The notes under the pieces: generated by a model
Database searches by the model: none
Seen by the model: the letters and a program-made list of their open reading frames with translations, nothing else
What the model was told of the DNA's origin: nothing
Part shown: in pieces, positions 48,354-59,345 of the stretch
Numbering within the stretch: position 1 is the first letter of the stretch
How the letters are laid out: each line of letters opens with the position of its first letter
Position numbers and translations under genes: made by a program
Assembly: GCA_050084985.1 (NCBI GenBank)
Contig: JBITNC010000001.1
Location: 197,656,001-197,720,000 of the forward strand
Reading direction: 5' to 3'
Origin: Nageia nagi
Lineage: Eukaryota; Pinophyta
Length of the DNA: 64,000 bases

Positions 48354-49104
48354 ACTTTTGTTAGTGATGACAACTTCACCTCTAAGAGGCCTTTTTTGTT
48401 GTTATATTGTGTTGATTATGATATACCTCCATGGTAAGTTTGCTCTGCATGAGAAACTTGTTGTACATTTTATACCTCCATGGTAAGTTTGCTCTGAGTG
48501 AGAAACTTGTTGTATAATTTTTTGAGCATATAATTGATATACCTCCATGGTAAGTTCGCTCTACGTGAGGAACTTCTTGTACATTCTATACCTCCATGGT
48601 AAGTTTGCTCTGCGTGAGAAACTTGTTGTATAATTTTTTATGCTCTATTAAAAATCAACACATGACTATATACAACAGGTGATTATGAGTGATGGCTTGG
48701 CATCTCCGTGATGACTTATAGTGCACCATTGATTTGTTATTTATAATATGGAATTATATTGATTCTCTTATTTGAATATATGATGCATCTAATTGATTTT
48801 GTTCATGATTTGCTTGTAGCATGCAGGATCTTCTTCAGAAATGCAGGTTACTCACCTTGTGTAAGCAAGCTCATGGAGACTCACATGTCAGCTTAAATTT
48901 GATCGACTACTATGTATAGTGAAACTAGTTGTGATTAATGATTGTATTGTAAACTATTTTTTGTCAAATGGTAATGTAGTGAGTCTCAAACTAGTTCTCA
49001 AAAAGATTCTCAAATATGTAAATGTTCTCATATCCACTTGTATCTCTATGGAGGAGAACTCTCTCTTACTCTCTCTCTTCTACGCTCTATCCCAATATTG
49101 CATT
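48354..49104 (+). other. Copia-IV 3' noncoding region with four hairpins
   Basis: Four 24-nt hairpins: 48436-48459, 48485-48508, 48552-48575 and 48601-48624, spaced about 50-65 bp, all fully paired. Larger stem-loop 48678-48726. The frame at 48919-49119 is unsupported. Polypurine tract 49105-49113. Confidence 0.85.
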
Positions 49105-49113
49105 AAAGGGGAG

Positions 49114-49570
49114 TGTTAGAATTTGTAATGAAATATTGTGAATATCTAAACTCCTTGTAAATTCAATTAATCACTTAAAGGATATGTAGATACCTTAAGG
49201 GATTAATTGAATTCTTTATTATGTAGACTTTGACTTTACCATGTGGTTAGTTGGTAGGTTAAAGTTAGGTGATACATTTATTGTAACCCTAACATTACCC
49301 TTGGGTTAAAGAGAGGTTAGGGAGGTGCTCTCAAGCTATAAATAGAGGGTCTCTTCTCTTGTAAAATAACTAAGTTTTTGGAGTAAGATTACTCTACTAG
49401 TTGTGTAGGAGAGGAAGAGAATTGTTGTAAGAGGTGCATAGATTGAGAATTTAGAACTAGTTGTGGATGTACTCCCAAGGAGGGAGGAACCACATTATAT
49501 TTGTGTTATGTTGAATGGTTGAGTTTCCTAGTCTTGGACCTTGAGGATTAGAGTAGGACTAAATCCTTCA
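49114..49570 (+). repeat. Copia-IV 3' LTR
   Basis: 457 bp, partner of 44844-45300. TATA 49337-49345; U3 inverted repeats 49160-49213 and 49287-49322. Confidence 0.95.
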
Positions 49571-49575
49571 CTATG

Positions 49576-51600
49576 ATAATTGCAAAATTCTTCAAATCTA
49601 TAATTTTTAGGAATATCATTTTGAAAATGATGTTGAACTATTATGGGAAGCTCAATAAGATCCTTATCTAAAAAAATATTTATAATACCATCAACACTTT
49701 CATTTAACTTAGTAAACTTCCCTTTAGGTGAAAATAAATTTTTATCAATACATATTGTTGTTGCTACTTGTTTTGGAGTTGTATAATTATTTACCTTAAC
49801 ATTTTTTACCTTGTAAAACTCTTTATAATTTTTCAAGATACAAGGCTCATTTTTAAATAATTTTTCAATCATCTATCCCAATGAGATATCATCATGATCA
49901 AAAACTTTTAATTTGAACATTAGCAATAAAGCAGCTGCAAAAGTATATTTTAAATCTTTTTTCAGTATTAGTAACTCTATTAGTAACTTTCTTTTATATT
50001 TTCATAAAATCAGCTAAAGATTGACCATTTACTTACTTAAGTTTACATAAATATTTGAATTCATTCCTATATTGGATGTTATATTTGAAAATAGTAATAA
50101 ATTACAAAATAAGATCCTTGTATTTATCAATGCTTTTTTCATGAATAGAGAAATACCATTTCAATGCATCATCTTTCAACCTACTTGAAAATAATTTAGC
50201 AAGCATATCATGATCATGGAGAAATTCAATAGATTCTTATTAAAATTTCTTAACATGTATTTTTGGATCTTGAAAACCATCAAATTTTGTAAACTTAATG
50301 CTCTTTTAACCAATGAAAACTTTCCAAACAATTCTATCACTCAAAGGATGTTTCAAACAAGATAAGAAATCATAATCATCATTATAAATGATTTTTCATT
50401 TTTTTTATTCTTTCTTGAAATTGAGAGTCAAGATTAGTATGAATCATAGGAAAAGATTATGTAACTAATGATTGGACAATATGTTGTTATGCTTGTGGTG
50501 AGGTTATAGGTTGTGAAGCTGGAAATGGAACTATAAGTCAACTAGTTCGAGGGGTTGGTGGTGGGGATTATGGAGGAACATTACAAGGGGGAATATTGCT
50601 ATTTTGATAAGAAGAGAAAGTTATAGGTTATGTAGTTGGTATTTGAGTTGCTTTTCTTAATTCAGCTTCTTTTAGTTTTAGGAAGGGGCCAATTCTATTA
50701 GGTTTTTATTCCTCTACGTTATTTAAGAAGTTAAAGATGAAATATATTTATTGGTCATTGATGGTTTTTTGAAAGGTATTCGAATCCTATGCATCCATAA
50801 GAATATAAATTTTAATTTCATTTTCCTTTGGATTCCAATTAGATTTATTTTCATAAGCTCTATTAATTAAAGCATTAATTTTATCATATACATTTTTTAG
50901 TTTCTCAATTTTAGTTAAGATATTCTTAACATTATCATTATGAATGTACTCAGGGAACGTACCTATTTTGGGATGTTTAGGAAGACCTATTAGAGGTGCC
51001 AAGGCTTGTTCTTCATTTTCATCTTTATCTTCATCTAGCACCATTTCATGAGCCTCAAGAGGTACTATTTATGTGAAGTGGACAATTTGTGTGCAGTTTA
51101 GCATAATGTCCACACTTTTCTTTTTAGTAGAGATATTTTGTTTTGAAGAACTTTCATTCTCATATTGAAACAAAGAATTTTACAAAAGCAAGATGTTGGG
51201 ATCCAACTCTAATAATTCATGTTTTGTTAAAATATCCATAATGGCTTCAATATTTTTAGTAACAAAATATTCAAATCTATCATTATGAACCATCAATTCT
51301 TTTGCAAATTTAATATTTGCAAGAATAATATTTAGATCATAGTTCTCATATTCATTTTTAGGAAAGATTTCATGATTTACACTTTCAAAATCATCATCAC
51401 CAAAGTTAACATTAAATTTATTAGGGGTTTTTCCAATGATGTTCATCAAACAACTAGAATTTATAGATTAATAATCTTCTTCATCGGTTGTTATTCTATC
51501 ATGTGAATGACGTTCACAAAATTTAGGAGGTATATCAAGATTAATCCTAGAAATTCTTCTAATCTCACCAAAATGAACCTTTCCTCTTGAAACCCTAGAT
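49576..51600 (-). pseudogene. Ty3/gypsy gag, 5' and central part
   Basis: Minus strand from about 51600. An acidic, Asn-rich N-terminal region (51449-51180 and 51044-50787, same frame) is followed by a Pro/Gln-rich linker (about 50700-50450). After one frameshift near 50390 comes a retrotransposon Gag domain (about 50350-49950: 'FTKFDGFQDPKIHVKKF', 'LFSSRLKDDALKWYFS', 'ITIFKYNIQYR', 'NGQSLADFMKI'). Then 49872-49576 ends in 'YRFEEFCNYH', the start of the zinc-finger region. Copia-IV interrupts it there. About 18 stops, mostly TAA and TAG at likely Gln codons. Confidence 0.85.
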
Positions 51601-51977
51601 TTTTCTTCAATGAAAAATATATTTAGGACATAAGGGGAATAAACCCTAGTTTTATCACTTTATTGGTATACTACTCTAATAACATAAAGTAAAGGAAGAA
51701 AGAGTAGCATAAATGGATTATATGGATTCAGGACTCTCTAAACAAGGATTCCCTACAAAGGTTATCTAGCTATGTAATAATTATTGATTTTCCCATAAAT
51801 GTAGACCTTAAATTATGTAAATGTTGATCGGTATAATGTAACCTCAAAGGGTTTTTTCTAGTCAAGTTCTCCATTGCCCATAATAGTAGGTTCCTTGAAA
51901 GAGCATAAGGTGGTGAGAATGTGCTTGTGTTGTTTTTTTGCTCAATATTTGGGTTATACGCCTATTATTATCTATTA
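51601..51977. other. No gene seen
   Basis: AT-rich stretch between two minus-strand frames. It may hold an LTR or a spacer, but no ends could be set. Confidence 0.5.
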
Positions 51978-53394
51978 TTAAGGTAGAAAGTACCAATCAT
52001 CGATTTCGTTTCCTCCTTGTAGCTCCTGTATAGTGCTCTTGCGTAGTCTGCTAGGGAGTATTCCTGTTAACATCTACACTATTGTTGCATAGAATTTTTC
52101 CATGAACTTGTAATACAATCCATCCAACTTGATCAACATTGGCACCCTAAAATCAATTGGTACTGGTCTAGTACTTGGATTCACTAGCTCAATTATCAAC
52201 CCTACCTCCACAAGTTTGTCAAGATTTTAATAGGCCAAGAGCCACCAAAGATATGAAGAGTGTTTAAAATTTGATTTTTTAATTTTGAAAAGACATCTCT
52301 TTATCTCATTAGAAATAAAATTCAATAAGTTATAGCAAACATGTGCCTATATGATATTATAAGCCATACGCACCATGGCTTTAGTTGCTTCTATTTAGGT
52401 TTTCTTCCCCAAGATGATTGCCAGTGTTTGTAATACCTCTCTATCCTTCTTGTTTTCAAATAGAGCAATGTCATAGCTTAGCTAGAGCTATGTGGTTTTA
52501 TTTTCTTGATATCTCTCTTGAATCCACTTTATCATTTTATCTTCATTACTATAGAAATCATTCTTCTCTCTTTTTAAATCAATCTACTTCACATGGAAAG
52601 TCTAATTGGCTGGAACAACAAATGCTTGAAGAATAAAATTAGGCGAGTAGTCTAGTATTACTTTAAATTTTGGCTTTGAATCTTATCCCTACTCTTGGTC
52701 TTTGAACATTCCTATCTAATAACCCTGTTGGTTATGCCTATGTGCCACCAAATACAACTCAAGGTAAGTGAATGATTCATAGGGCACATAATAAGCTAGG
52801 CCCTGATCAATCATGATGTGTCTCTTTGATTGTGCTAATAATTTTCCTTTTTTAGAAACTTTAGAACTTATATGTTATAAAAGGATGTGATTCAGATCGA
52901 CCCTTCATGTATCAATGTGATTTATCACCCCCATCTTAGTCTAGTTCACCCTTGGAGCATTCTCAAGGTATTCCTCTTGCATGGCTATCAGGTCAACATC
53001 GACTTGCTCTATTTTGATTGGATTTGATAATTCATAAGTCAACATGGTGTCAACACTCTTTTTAGAACCTCTAGTTTTCATCTAAAAATTATATTCCATA
53101 GTCTATAAGGTCCTAAAATTTTGTATCTCCTTTCTCAACTCAACTTTACAAACTATAATCTTTGGTCACTCTAGAAATTGGTATGCCCAAAAATGGTTGT
53201 GTTGAGTTAGAGGGTATGTGGGATGTTTTATTCATCCAAGGTTTGTGAGACTTCTATTAATGGTAATTAATGTTTAGGGTATCGAGTCTATGCATTGTAC
53301 GAATTAGGCTACCATAAGTTGGATGAGTAGGTAAGTAGCATGCCAAATTTAATTTAGGGTACCCATATAATGGTTTGAGAAATTCAAGGAAATC
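51978..53394 (-). pseudogene. Unrecognised protein, frame kept but 14+ stops
   Basis: From an ATG at 53079-53081 down to TAA at 51978-51980 there are 367 codons in one frame with 14 internal stops (nine TAG, four TAA, one TGA) and no frameshift. The same frame reads on upstream to about 53394. The peptide is convincing: 'MLTYELSNPIKIEQVDVDLI', 'MQEEYLENAPRVN', 'HIMIDQGLAYYVPYESFTYL', 'FYSNEDKMIKWIQERYQENK', 'YDIALFENKKDREVLQTL', 'VPMLIKLDGLYYKFMEKFYA', 'ELQGGNEIDDWYFLP'. I do not recognise the family. It lies downstream of the integrase of the minus-strand Ty3 element (the position of an extra or env-like ORF) and also upstream of the gag at 51600 (the position of an Ogre-type ORF1). Confidence 0.6.
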
Positions 53395-53559
53395 TTTCCT
53401 TAAATGCTACCTTATTTAGTTGGTAGCTTAGCAATGCATAGAAATTAACTATAGATCATGTTGAATTAATGCTAAGCATTAATGACTACCTACTTTCTTG
53501 GAAGATGTGTCTAAAAGATGTACAAGCCTTAAAAAAACACTTTTTTGGTATGAAATTAT

Positions 53560-54880
53560 ATACACTATACAATTTTTGGTAGGTGCTACAAGATCATCCT
53601 ATCACCTAGTAATGCTTCAAATAGATCATGTTAGTAGGAATAAATAATTCCCAAAATTTTATAATATCTTGTAACTAGAACGCATTACTTTGCATGGCTT
53701 GAGTGATGATATAAGGCCTGCTCCACAGAGAGTCAAATTTTTGGTGTCTCCGAGCTTTATACTCTTCATCCACTTAGACAATATACTAGTTCAATTTCAC
53801 TCAGAAAATTTTCTTATCAACCATTCTGATGTCTATTGATGATCTAAAATGACTATATGCTTGTCAAATTCTCCAATTTAGGATATATACTTGATTGTAT
53901 GCTTGAAGTCATGGTCCTCCATGTCTTGTAGGATTTAATGTTGATAAATCATGTGTATGCAACAAGGTCTTTTAACATATAACATACATATGGAATGTTT
54001 GATTCTATTTAATCTGTTCTTTGATATGCAAGTCTAGTTATGTATGTCACTATCTGAGATTCTTCAATTTTTTTATGATCTAGTTAGTTCATCTTAGTTG
54101 ATTAGCTAACCATTACCTTGTAGGTAATAATTTAAATAGAATAACTAGTATATCCCATATTCAATAACAAATTTTGATAAATCACCTCCAATAAATATTG
54201 AGCCATTATTTGGATAATAGTATAGAGATTCCAAAGAGTGATTGTCTTTTGATAATTTCTCCATTACTTTTTGATTTGCATTCTTACATGGCATTGCTTC
54301 TAACCATTTAGTAAAATAATCTATTGCAATTCAAAATGAACTTATGGCTTTATAAGGATAATTTTGGATTTATAACACAATGAAGTCCATTGCCCATTGT
54401 TGAAAAATAGGGTTCATCAACTATCATCATAAGTTTAAGAGGCATAGCAACTTGCTTTCTTTTTCCCACAAATCTACTATATTTATCACATTCTCAGGCA
54501 ATCTTGAATGAATCTTTAAATATGGTGGGCCAATAATACTTAGCTTATAAAATTTTTGCTATCGTAGTTGGTCCATTATAATACTCGTCAAAGAATCCAT
54601 AATGAAATTCATGCATTATTCTTCAAGATTTCTCATAAGTCATACATCTTAGTAAGGTTTGATCAAAGTTTTTTCTATGCATATGATCATCTATCATCAA
54701 AAAAATTAATGCATTCATCTTGAATCTCCTTCTCTAAATTGTATTTAGAGATTCAGGACATTTACCAATTTGAAAGTAAAAAATAACTTGCTTAATCCAA
54801 TCACTTTCTTTATTTAGTTGCTACTCATTCTTTATAATAGCAATCATATGTGAAGCTTTAGCTATAATTTCACATAGATA
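53560..54880 (-). pseudogene. Integrase of the minus-strand Ty3 element
   Basis: Zinc region 'IMHEFHYGFF', 'AKYYWPTIFKDSF', 'ECDKYSRFVGKRKQVAMPL' (54640-54430), then decayed core parts around 54360-54100. Remnants of the C-terminal part lie at 53900-53700. Frameshifted and stop-rich. Confidence 0.7.
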
Positions 54881-54889
54881 CATGCCTCT

Positions 54890-56060
54890 AATTAGCTTAT
54901 TTGGATTAATTTATATATCATATTCCATTATTTTAGTAATCCATCTAGCCTTTCCTTCACCTAAGTCCCCCTGTATAACATAATTTCTTACATCTAGATG
55001 GATAATAAATATAAGGATGTTGTTGTGGGAGACATAGTGCTTGAATTTTTTAAGTCCCTTCATTATGTAAAACACTTGTTTTTTAATAAATGAGTACCTT
55101 TTTTGGTGTTGATGCAATGTTTGGCTATGAAAGACAATCAAATGTTCTTTATTATCATCTTTCTATGCTAGAATTGCAGTAATGCTTCTTTTTGCTCCAT
55201 ATGCATACATGATGAAATCTTTTAATATATCAAGATTTTTAAGCACAAGAGCTTTTATTATAGCCTTTTTAATCTCTTTAAAGGGTAGTTTTGGTTCAAT
55301 TGACCAAGAAATTATAACATCTTTCCTTAGCATTGAAGTGATTGGAGATACAATTTTTGAAAAATCATTAATGAATTTTCAAATAAAATTTATCTAACCA
55401 AGGAATGATTGCAAGGCTTTCTTATTGAAAGGGAGTGGTAATGCTTCAATAGCTTTCACTCTATTTGGATCAATCACTAATCCTTCCTTTGAAATAATGT
55501 GTCCAAGTAATTTTCTTTGATTAACCATAAAAATAGAGTTTTTTGGATTAATTGAAATGTGAAATTTCTTGCATTTTTAAACACCTTGTTTGAGATGTTC
55601 CATATGATCCTTTCTACTTTTAGAAAATACACTAATATCATCCAGATAGACTAAGATATTCTTATTTATTATTTCACCAAATGCATGATCCATGGCTCTT
55701 TGAAAAGTAACTACAGCATTAGAAATACCAAAAGGAATTCTTTGAAAGGAAAATGTCCTCCATTTGGTTGTAAATGTAGTTTTGTATTGATTTTCATCTT
55801 CATCCAAATCTCGTTAAATTCTAAGTAGCCATTAATCATTGAAAAATAACAAGCTTTGGTTACTGTATGTAGGATCTATTCCATAGGTAGGAGAGGATAA
55901 TTATCTTTGACAAACACTTGATTCAAATTTCTAAAATCAACATAGAGTCTTATTTCTCCACTTTTCTTTCTAACAGGAACTAGATTTGCAATCCAAGAAG
56001 AATGCTTGATTGGATAAATATTTTTCAAATCAAGCAATTTAATCAATTCTTATTTCATAG
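54890..56060 (-). pseudogene. Reverse transcriptase and RNase H of the minus-strand Ty3 element
   Basis: RT starts near 'YPIKHSSWIANLVPVRKKSG' (about 56020) in shifted frames. 55807-55577 is open: 'FSFQRIPFGISNAVVTFQRA' and 'ILVYLDDISVFSKSRKDHME' with an intact YLDD at 55637-55648. 55560-55200 is the RT end and connection ('HIISKEGLVIDPNRVKAIEA'). RNase H covers 55141-54911 ('FHSQTLHQHQKRYS', 'GLKKFKHYV'). Confidence 0.85.
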
Positions 56061-56559
56061 CTTCTTATATTTTTAGGTTGACTAGCATTTATTTTTTTCT
56101 ATATGGTTTGGCATCTAGTTCAAGCTCAATTGTGTGCTAGATGATACTTTTATCATATGTCTTGAGAGCATCATAAGTATAGGTAATTGCTTTTGAGAAC
56201 TCATATAGATTTGATACATAATAGCTTTTTCTTCATCAAAACACTTTGAGCCTACCTTTATATAATTTTTGATTTCTATTTTAACCTCAACATAACTCTC
56301 ATTATAGATGGCCAAGGATTTAGATTTCTAAACATCTTTTGAATCAAATAGTCTCCTAAAAGAGAGTAATCCTTTTGGTATAACATTATTTTTGAGTTGG
56401 ATAACATCTAATTCTTAGAAACACTTAGGTAACTCTTGAATACCAAAAATATGAGCTATTGCTTCATCTAAGAGGAAGTTCATAATATGCTCATCAAAAT
56501 CAAATACTTGCCAAAAATTTGTAGCATCTGGTACTGATGGCCTACATTGAACTTTGACT

Positions 56560-56985
56560 CCAAGAGCTCCTCTTTTATAATGAGTAGAATTATAATGTAC
56601 CCCTTTTCTATTAAGTGCATTAGCTATTTGGTTACTTTTAAGAATAAATATAAAATTGATAGCCAAGAATGACTCTAATAAATTCTAAACTCTATTCCTA
56701 TAGGTCTTTAGATAGTGATGTTTTGCATTAATCTAGTTTTTGACTTGTTTTATGACTAATTCTGAATCACCATGGATAATTAGGTATTTGATGCCTACAC
56801 TGATTGCTTTAGATAACCCTAAATAAATGGCCTATACATATTTAGTAGCATTATTTGTATAAATCCATGTGAATCTAAAGGAGAATATTTTCATATGTCC
56901 TTTCAAATATTTGAATACAACTTCAACTCCACATCCAGACTTAGATCTAGATCCATCAAAGTACATTGTCCATATCTCATGTTCT
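56560..56985 (-). pseudogene. Second RNase H (aRNH) placed before RT
   Basis: 'WTMYFDGSRSKSGCGVEVV', 'TNNATKY', 'AIYLGLSKAISVGIKYLIIH', 'GDSELVIKQVKN': the plant-type RNase H fold motifs, including the Asp of 'YFDGS' and the Asp of 'GDSE'. It lies between protease and reverse transcriptase, unlike the fragment at 1741-4128. A linker with 'RPSVPDATNFWQVFDFDEHI' follows (56415-56560). Confidence 0.8.
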
Positions 56986-57269
56986 TTTCCAATTATGATT
57001 GAGATTGGCTACACGTCTTCATATAAATAATAATTACCCATGCTAGCATTTGTGACCTAATAATTTAAATCATTTATTAAAAGAACTTCAATTGTTAGGA
57101 GTGATTCTCTAAGTAGATCCCTTTCAAATACTTCCATAGGTTGAGGGCCATTCAAATAGTTTTGTTTTGTGATCTTCTTCAAATGAACACTTTTGGTGCC
57201 CTCATTTAGAATTTTTACTTATTTTTATTGGAAGGGAAGTAAAATATGGCTATATTTTAAAGCTAAGTA

Positions 57270-57803
57270 CCCTCCCAATTTACCAGTGAATTCTCTAGAT
57301 AGACATATTCCAAATAGAGGTGGAAGATCAAGCATAATGATATCTTAAATGACATAAATGTTAGAGAATGCATTTAAAGTTATTAGGACTTTTTTAACAC
57401 TAACAATGATATATATAGAGGAAGAATATAATTTTATAACACCATAAATACATCTTGTAATATACAACTTTATTTCATTTGCAATAGCTTTAGGAATAAT
57501 AGTTATTGTAGCTTTGATATCTATCATACAAATATTTACTACCCAACCTTCTAATCTTAAGGATATATAGAATGGTGGGGGTCTTCTTATACCTATGGGA
57601 GCTAGAATGACATCATTAGATATTATAAAAAAAATAATTCTTTCATTTACCCTCTTCTTATTATTTCTTAATTTCAAGACCTCTTGCAAAAGATGTAATT
57701 GACCTCGTATCTTCAATGCATCAAACATACTCATCTTAGGAGTTTTCTCCAATTCTTTTACAATATTATATGGAGCATATGGGACAAACTTACTTGATTT
57801 CAC
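57270..57803 (-). pseudogene. Protease region of the minus-strand Ty3 element
   Basis: The open frame 57345-57803 (152 codons) ends Gag and enters the aspartic protease: 'PPFYISLRLEGWVVNICMID' followed by 'IKATITIIPKAIA'. The family motif D-S-G-A is changed to D-I-K-A, so it would be inactive. 'DLPPLFGICLSREFTGKLGG' follows just below 57345. Confidence 0.8.
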
Positions 57804-57849
57804 TTGTTGATATGTTCTAAATTATTGAGTGGCCTTTTTTATGATAATA

Positions 57850-59345
57850 TGTAATAAAAGGATACCTCAAAGTACTAGATCTCTCTTTCTCTAGGACCCC
57901 TTTTTTGACTACAAGAGAATTTGTTTAAGTAGGAACATTAGTACCTAGATTTTTAGAAACATTTCTTGGATGTGTCAAGAATTGATCTTGTTGATTCTAA
58001 GGTTGGGCTAAGGGAGCCTTAGCTTTCTTATGTTTAGGTAGTACTATAACAAATGGTTGATTTTGCTAAGTAACTAGGGGTTATTGTGGAGTTATTGAGG
58101 TATAAGCTCTATTTTGAACATAGTTTGCTTGTTCTCCAACATCACTTGAAAGCCAAAAATTTGCCATTATGAGATCAGCAGTAGGATTTGATGCAGGTTT
58201 CACCATTTGGTTTGAATGTAATCCCAAAGATTTATGTTCATATATCACACATTACTTTGGAAAATGAGAAGCTAAACATGGGGAACACCATTTTGTAATG
58301 CTTAGAGCAACACTTTCTATAGAACTCATTATAACAACATTTTCAATTATTTTTGAGGCATTTGATTATTCTAGTTGGTTCATTTTGGGATGAAATCTAG
58401 GTCAATACTTATTATTATATCTTTTATAATTAAAACCTTGATTCTACATTTCTTACAAAGTGAGCTTATTCGTAAGGTTCTTAATAGTTATGTCTAATTG
58501 CCTTATCCTTTCCTCTTCATGAGATTTGGGATCAGTATTAGCACTAATGAATGTAAGAGCAAGTAATGCTAGTATTTGATTCTTAATAATAAGCTTGAAA
58601 GGAGGTGGTAAGGCTAAAATTATAGGATGAGAAATTTGAAGGACTTATTTAGGAGGTAAATCAAAAAATAATAGCATAATAGTTCTAGGTTGCATCTCTC
58701 TAGAGGATACCAAGGTATGCTCAGAAATTTTTGTTGTCTGGTAAACATCTAGGAAGGTATCTCCTAACATAACAATGAGCATATTAAGTTTTAGGAGAGA
58801 GGTCTTCCTATAATATATCAGAGCTTATGTACTTGTTGGTTTAATCCTTACTAGAATAGACTTCCATGTTCTCTCAAATATAATATTGAAATCATCAATG
58901 GACTTATGAGTATGTCTTTTGATACATGCTATAAGGCTAAATAATGTACTATCATCACCATCCATAACAAATATTTTAATTAAATCTTGGCATAACTCTT
59001 TTCATGAATTTATAGATTAAGATGTGAGATTTCTAAACCATTCGGCTGCTTTGCCTTGAAAAAAATGTGATAAAAACCTAGTCATCATAGTCTCATCAAT
59101 GATATCAAAGCTTGAAACCAATAAAGATACATCTTAGGTCTAATAGAAGACTCAAATTTAATTTTAAAAGGAAAAGAGTCAGAATAGAAAGACTTTTTTG
59201 GAAATAATAAACCTAGTCATCATAGTCTAATCAATGATATCAAAGCTTGAAACCAATAAAGATACATCTTAGGGTTAATAGAAGACTCAAATTTAATTTT
59301 AAAAGGAAGAGAGTTGGAATAGAAAGACTTTTTTGGAAATAATGA
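57850..59345 (-). pseudogene. Gag of the minus-strand Ty3 element
   Basis: Begins near 'KKSFYSNSLPFKIKFESS' (about 59330, and again at about 59195 because of a 135-bp duplication), then 'FLSHFFQGKAAEWF' (about 59060) and 'SIDDFNIIFERTWKS' (about 58880), typical of the retrotransposon Gag domain. A later Cys/His-containing stretch ('KWCSPCLASHFPK', about 58290) and a Gln/Pro-rich linker lead to protease. Several stops. Confidence 0.8.
59076..59345 (-). repeat. 135-bp in-frame tandem duplication in gag
   Basis: Two adjacent units (59076-59210 and 59211-59345) starting 'acctagtcatcatagtct' on the plus strand. 135 is a multiple of three. A partial third copy in opposite orientation is at 63770-63845. 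Confidence 0.9.

Larger units (their letters stand above)
44844..49570 (+). mobile_element. Copia-IV, youngest-looking copia insertion, 5' half rearranged
   Basis: 4.7 kb with 457-bp LTRs and a perfect target duplication CTATG (44839-44843 and 49571-49575). By eye the LTRs differ at 11 of 457 sites (about 2.4%), the least of those counted. Leader, gag and protease are missing; a 264-bp inverted copy of its own 3' region sits between the primer site and the rest of pol. Inserted into a minus-strand Ty3 gag. Confidence 0.95.
53560..59345 (-). mobile_element. Ty3/gypsy element, minus strand, with aRNH upstream of RT
   Basis: Decayed element whose domains run, from high to low coordinates, gag, protease, aRNH, reverse transcriptase, RNase H, integrase. 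LTRs were not delimited. A TGTAATATCCCC-like start on the minus strand at about 60478 is a possible 5' LTR end but is unpaired. Stops throughout. Confidence 0.8.

Noticed and set aside
51978-53394. Stop codon reassignment or programmed readthrough to explain the many in-frame stops
   Set aside because: Neighbouring retroelement frames show the same stop pattern together with clear active-site losses, so ordinary decay is simpler; plant nuclear genes use the standard code.
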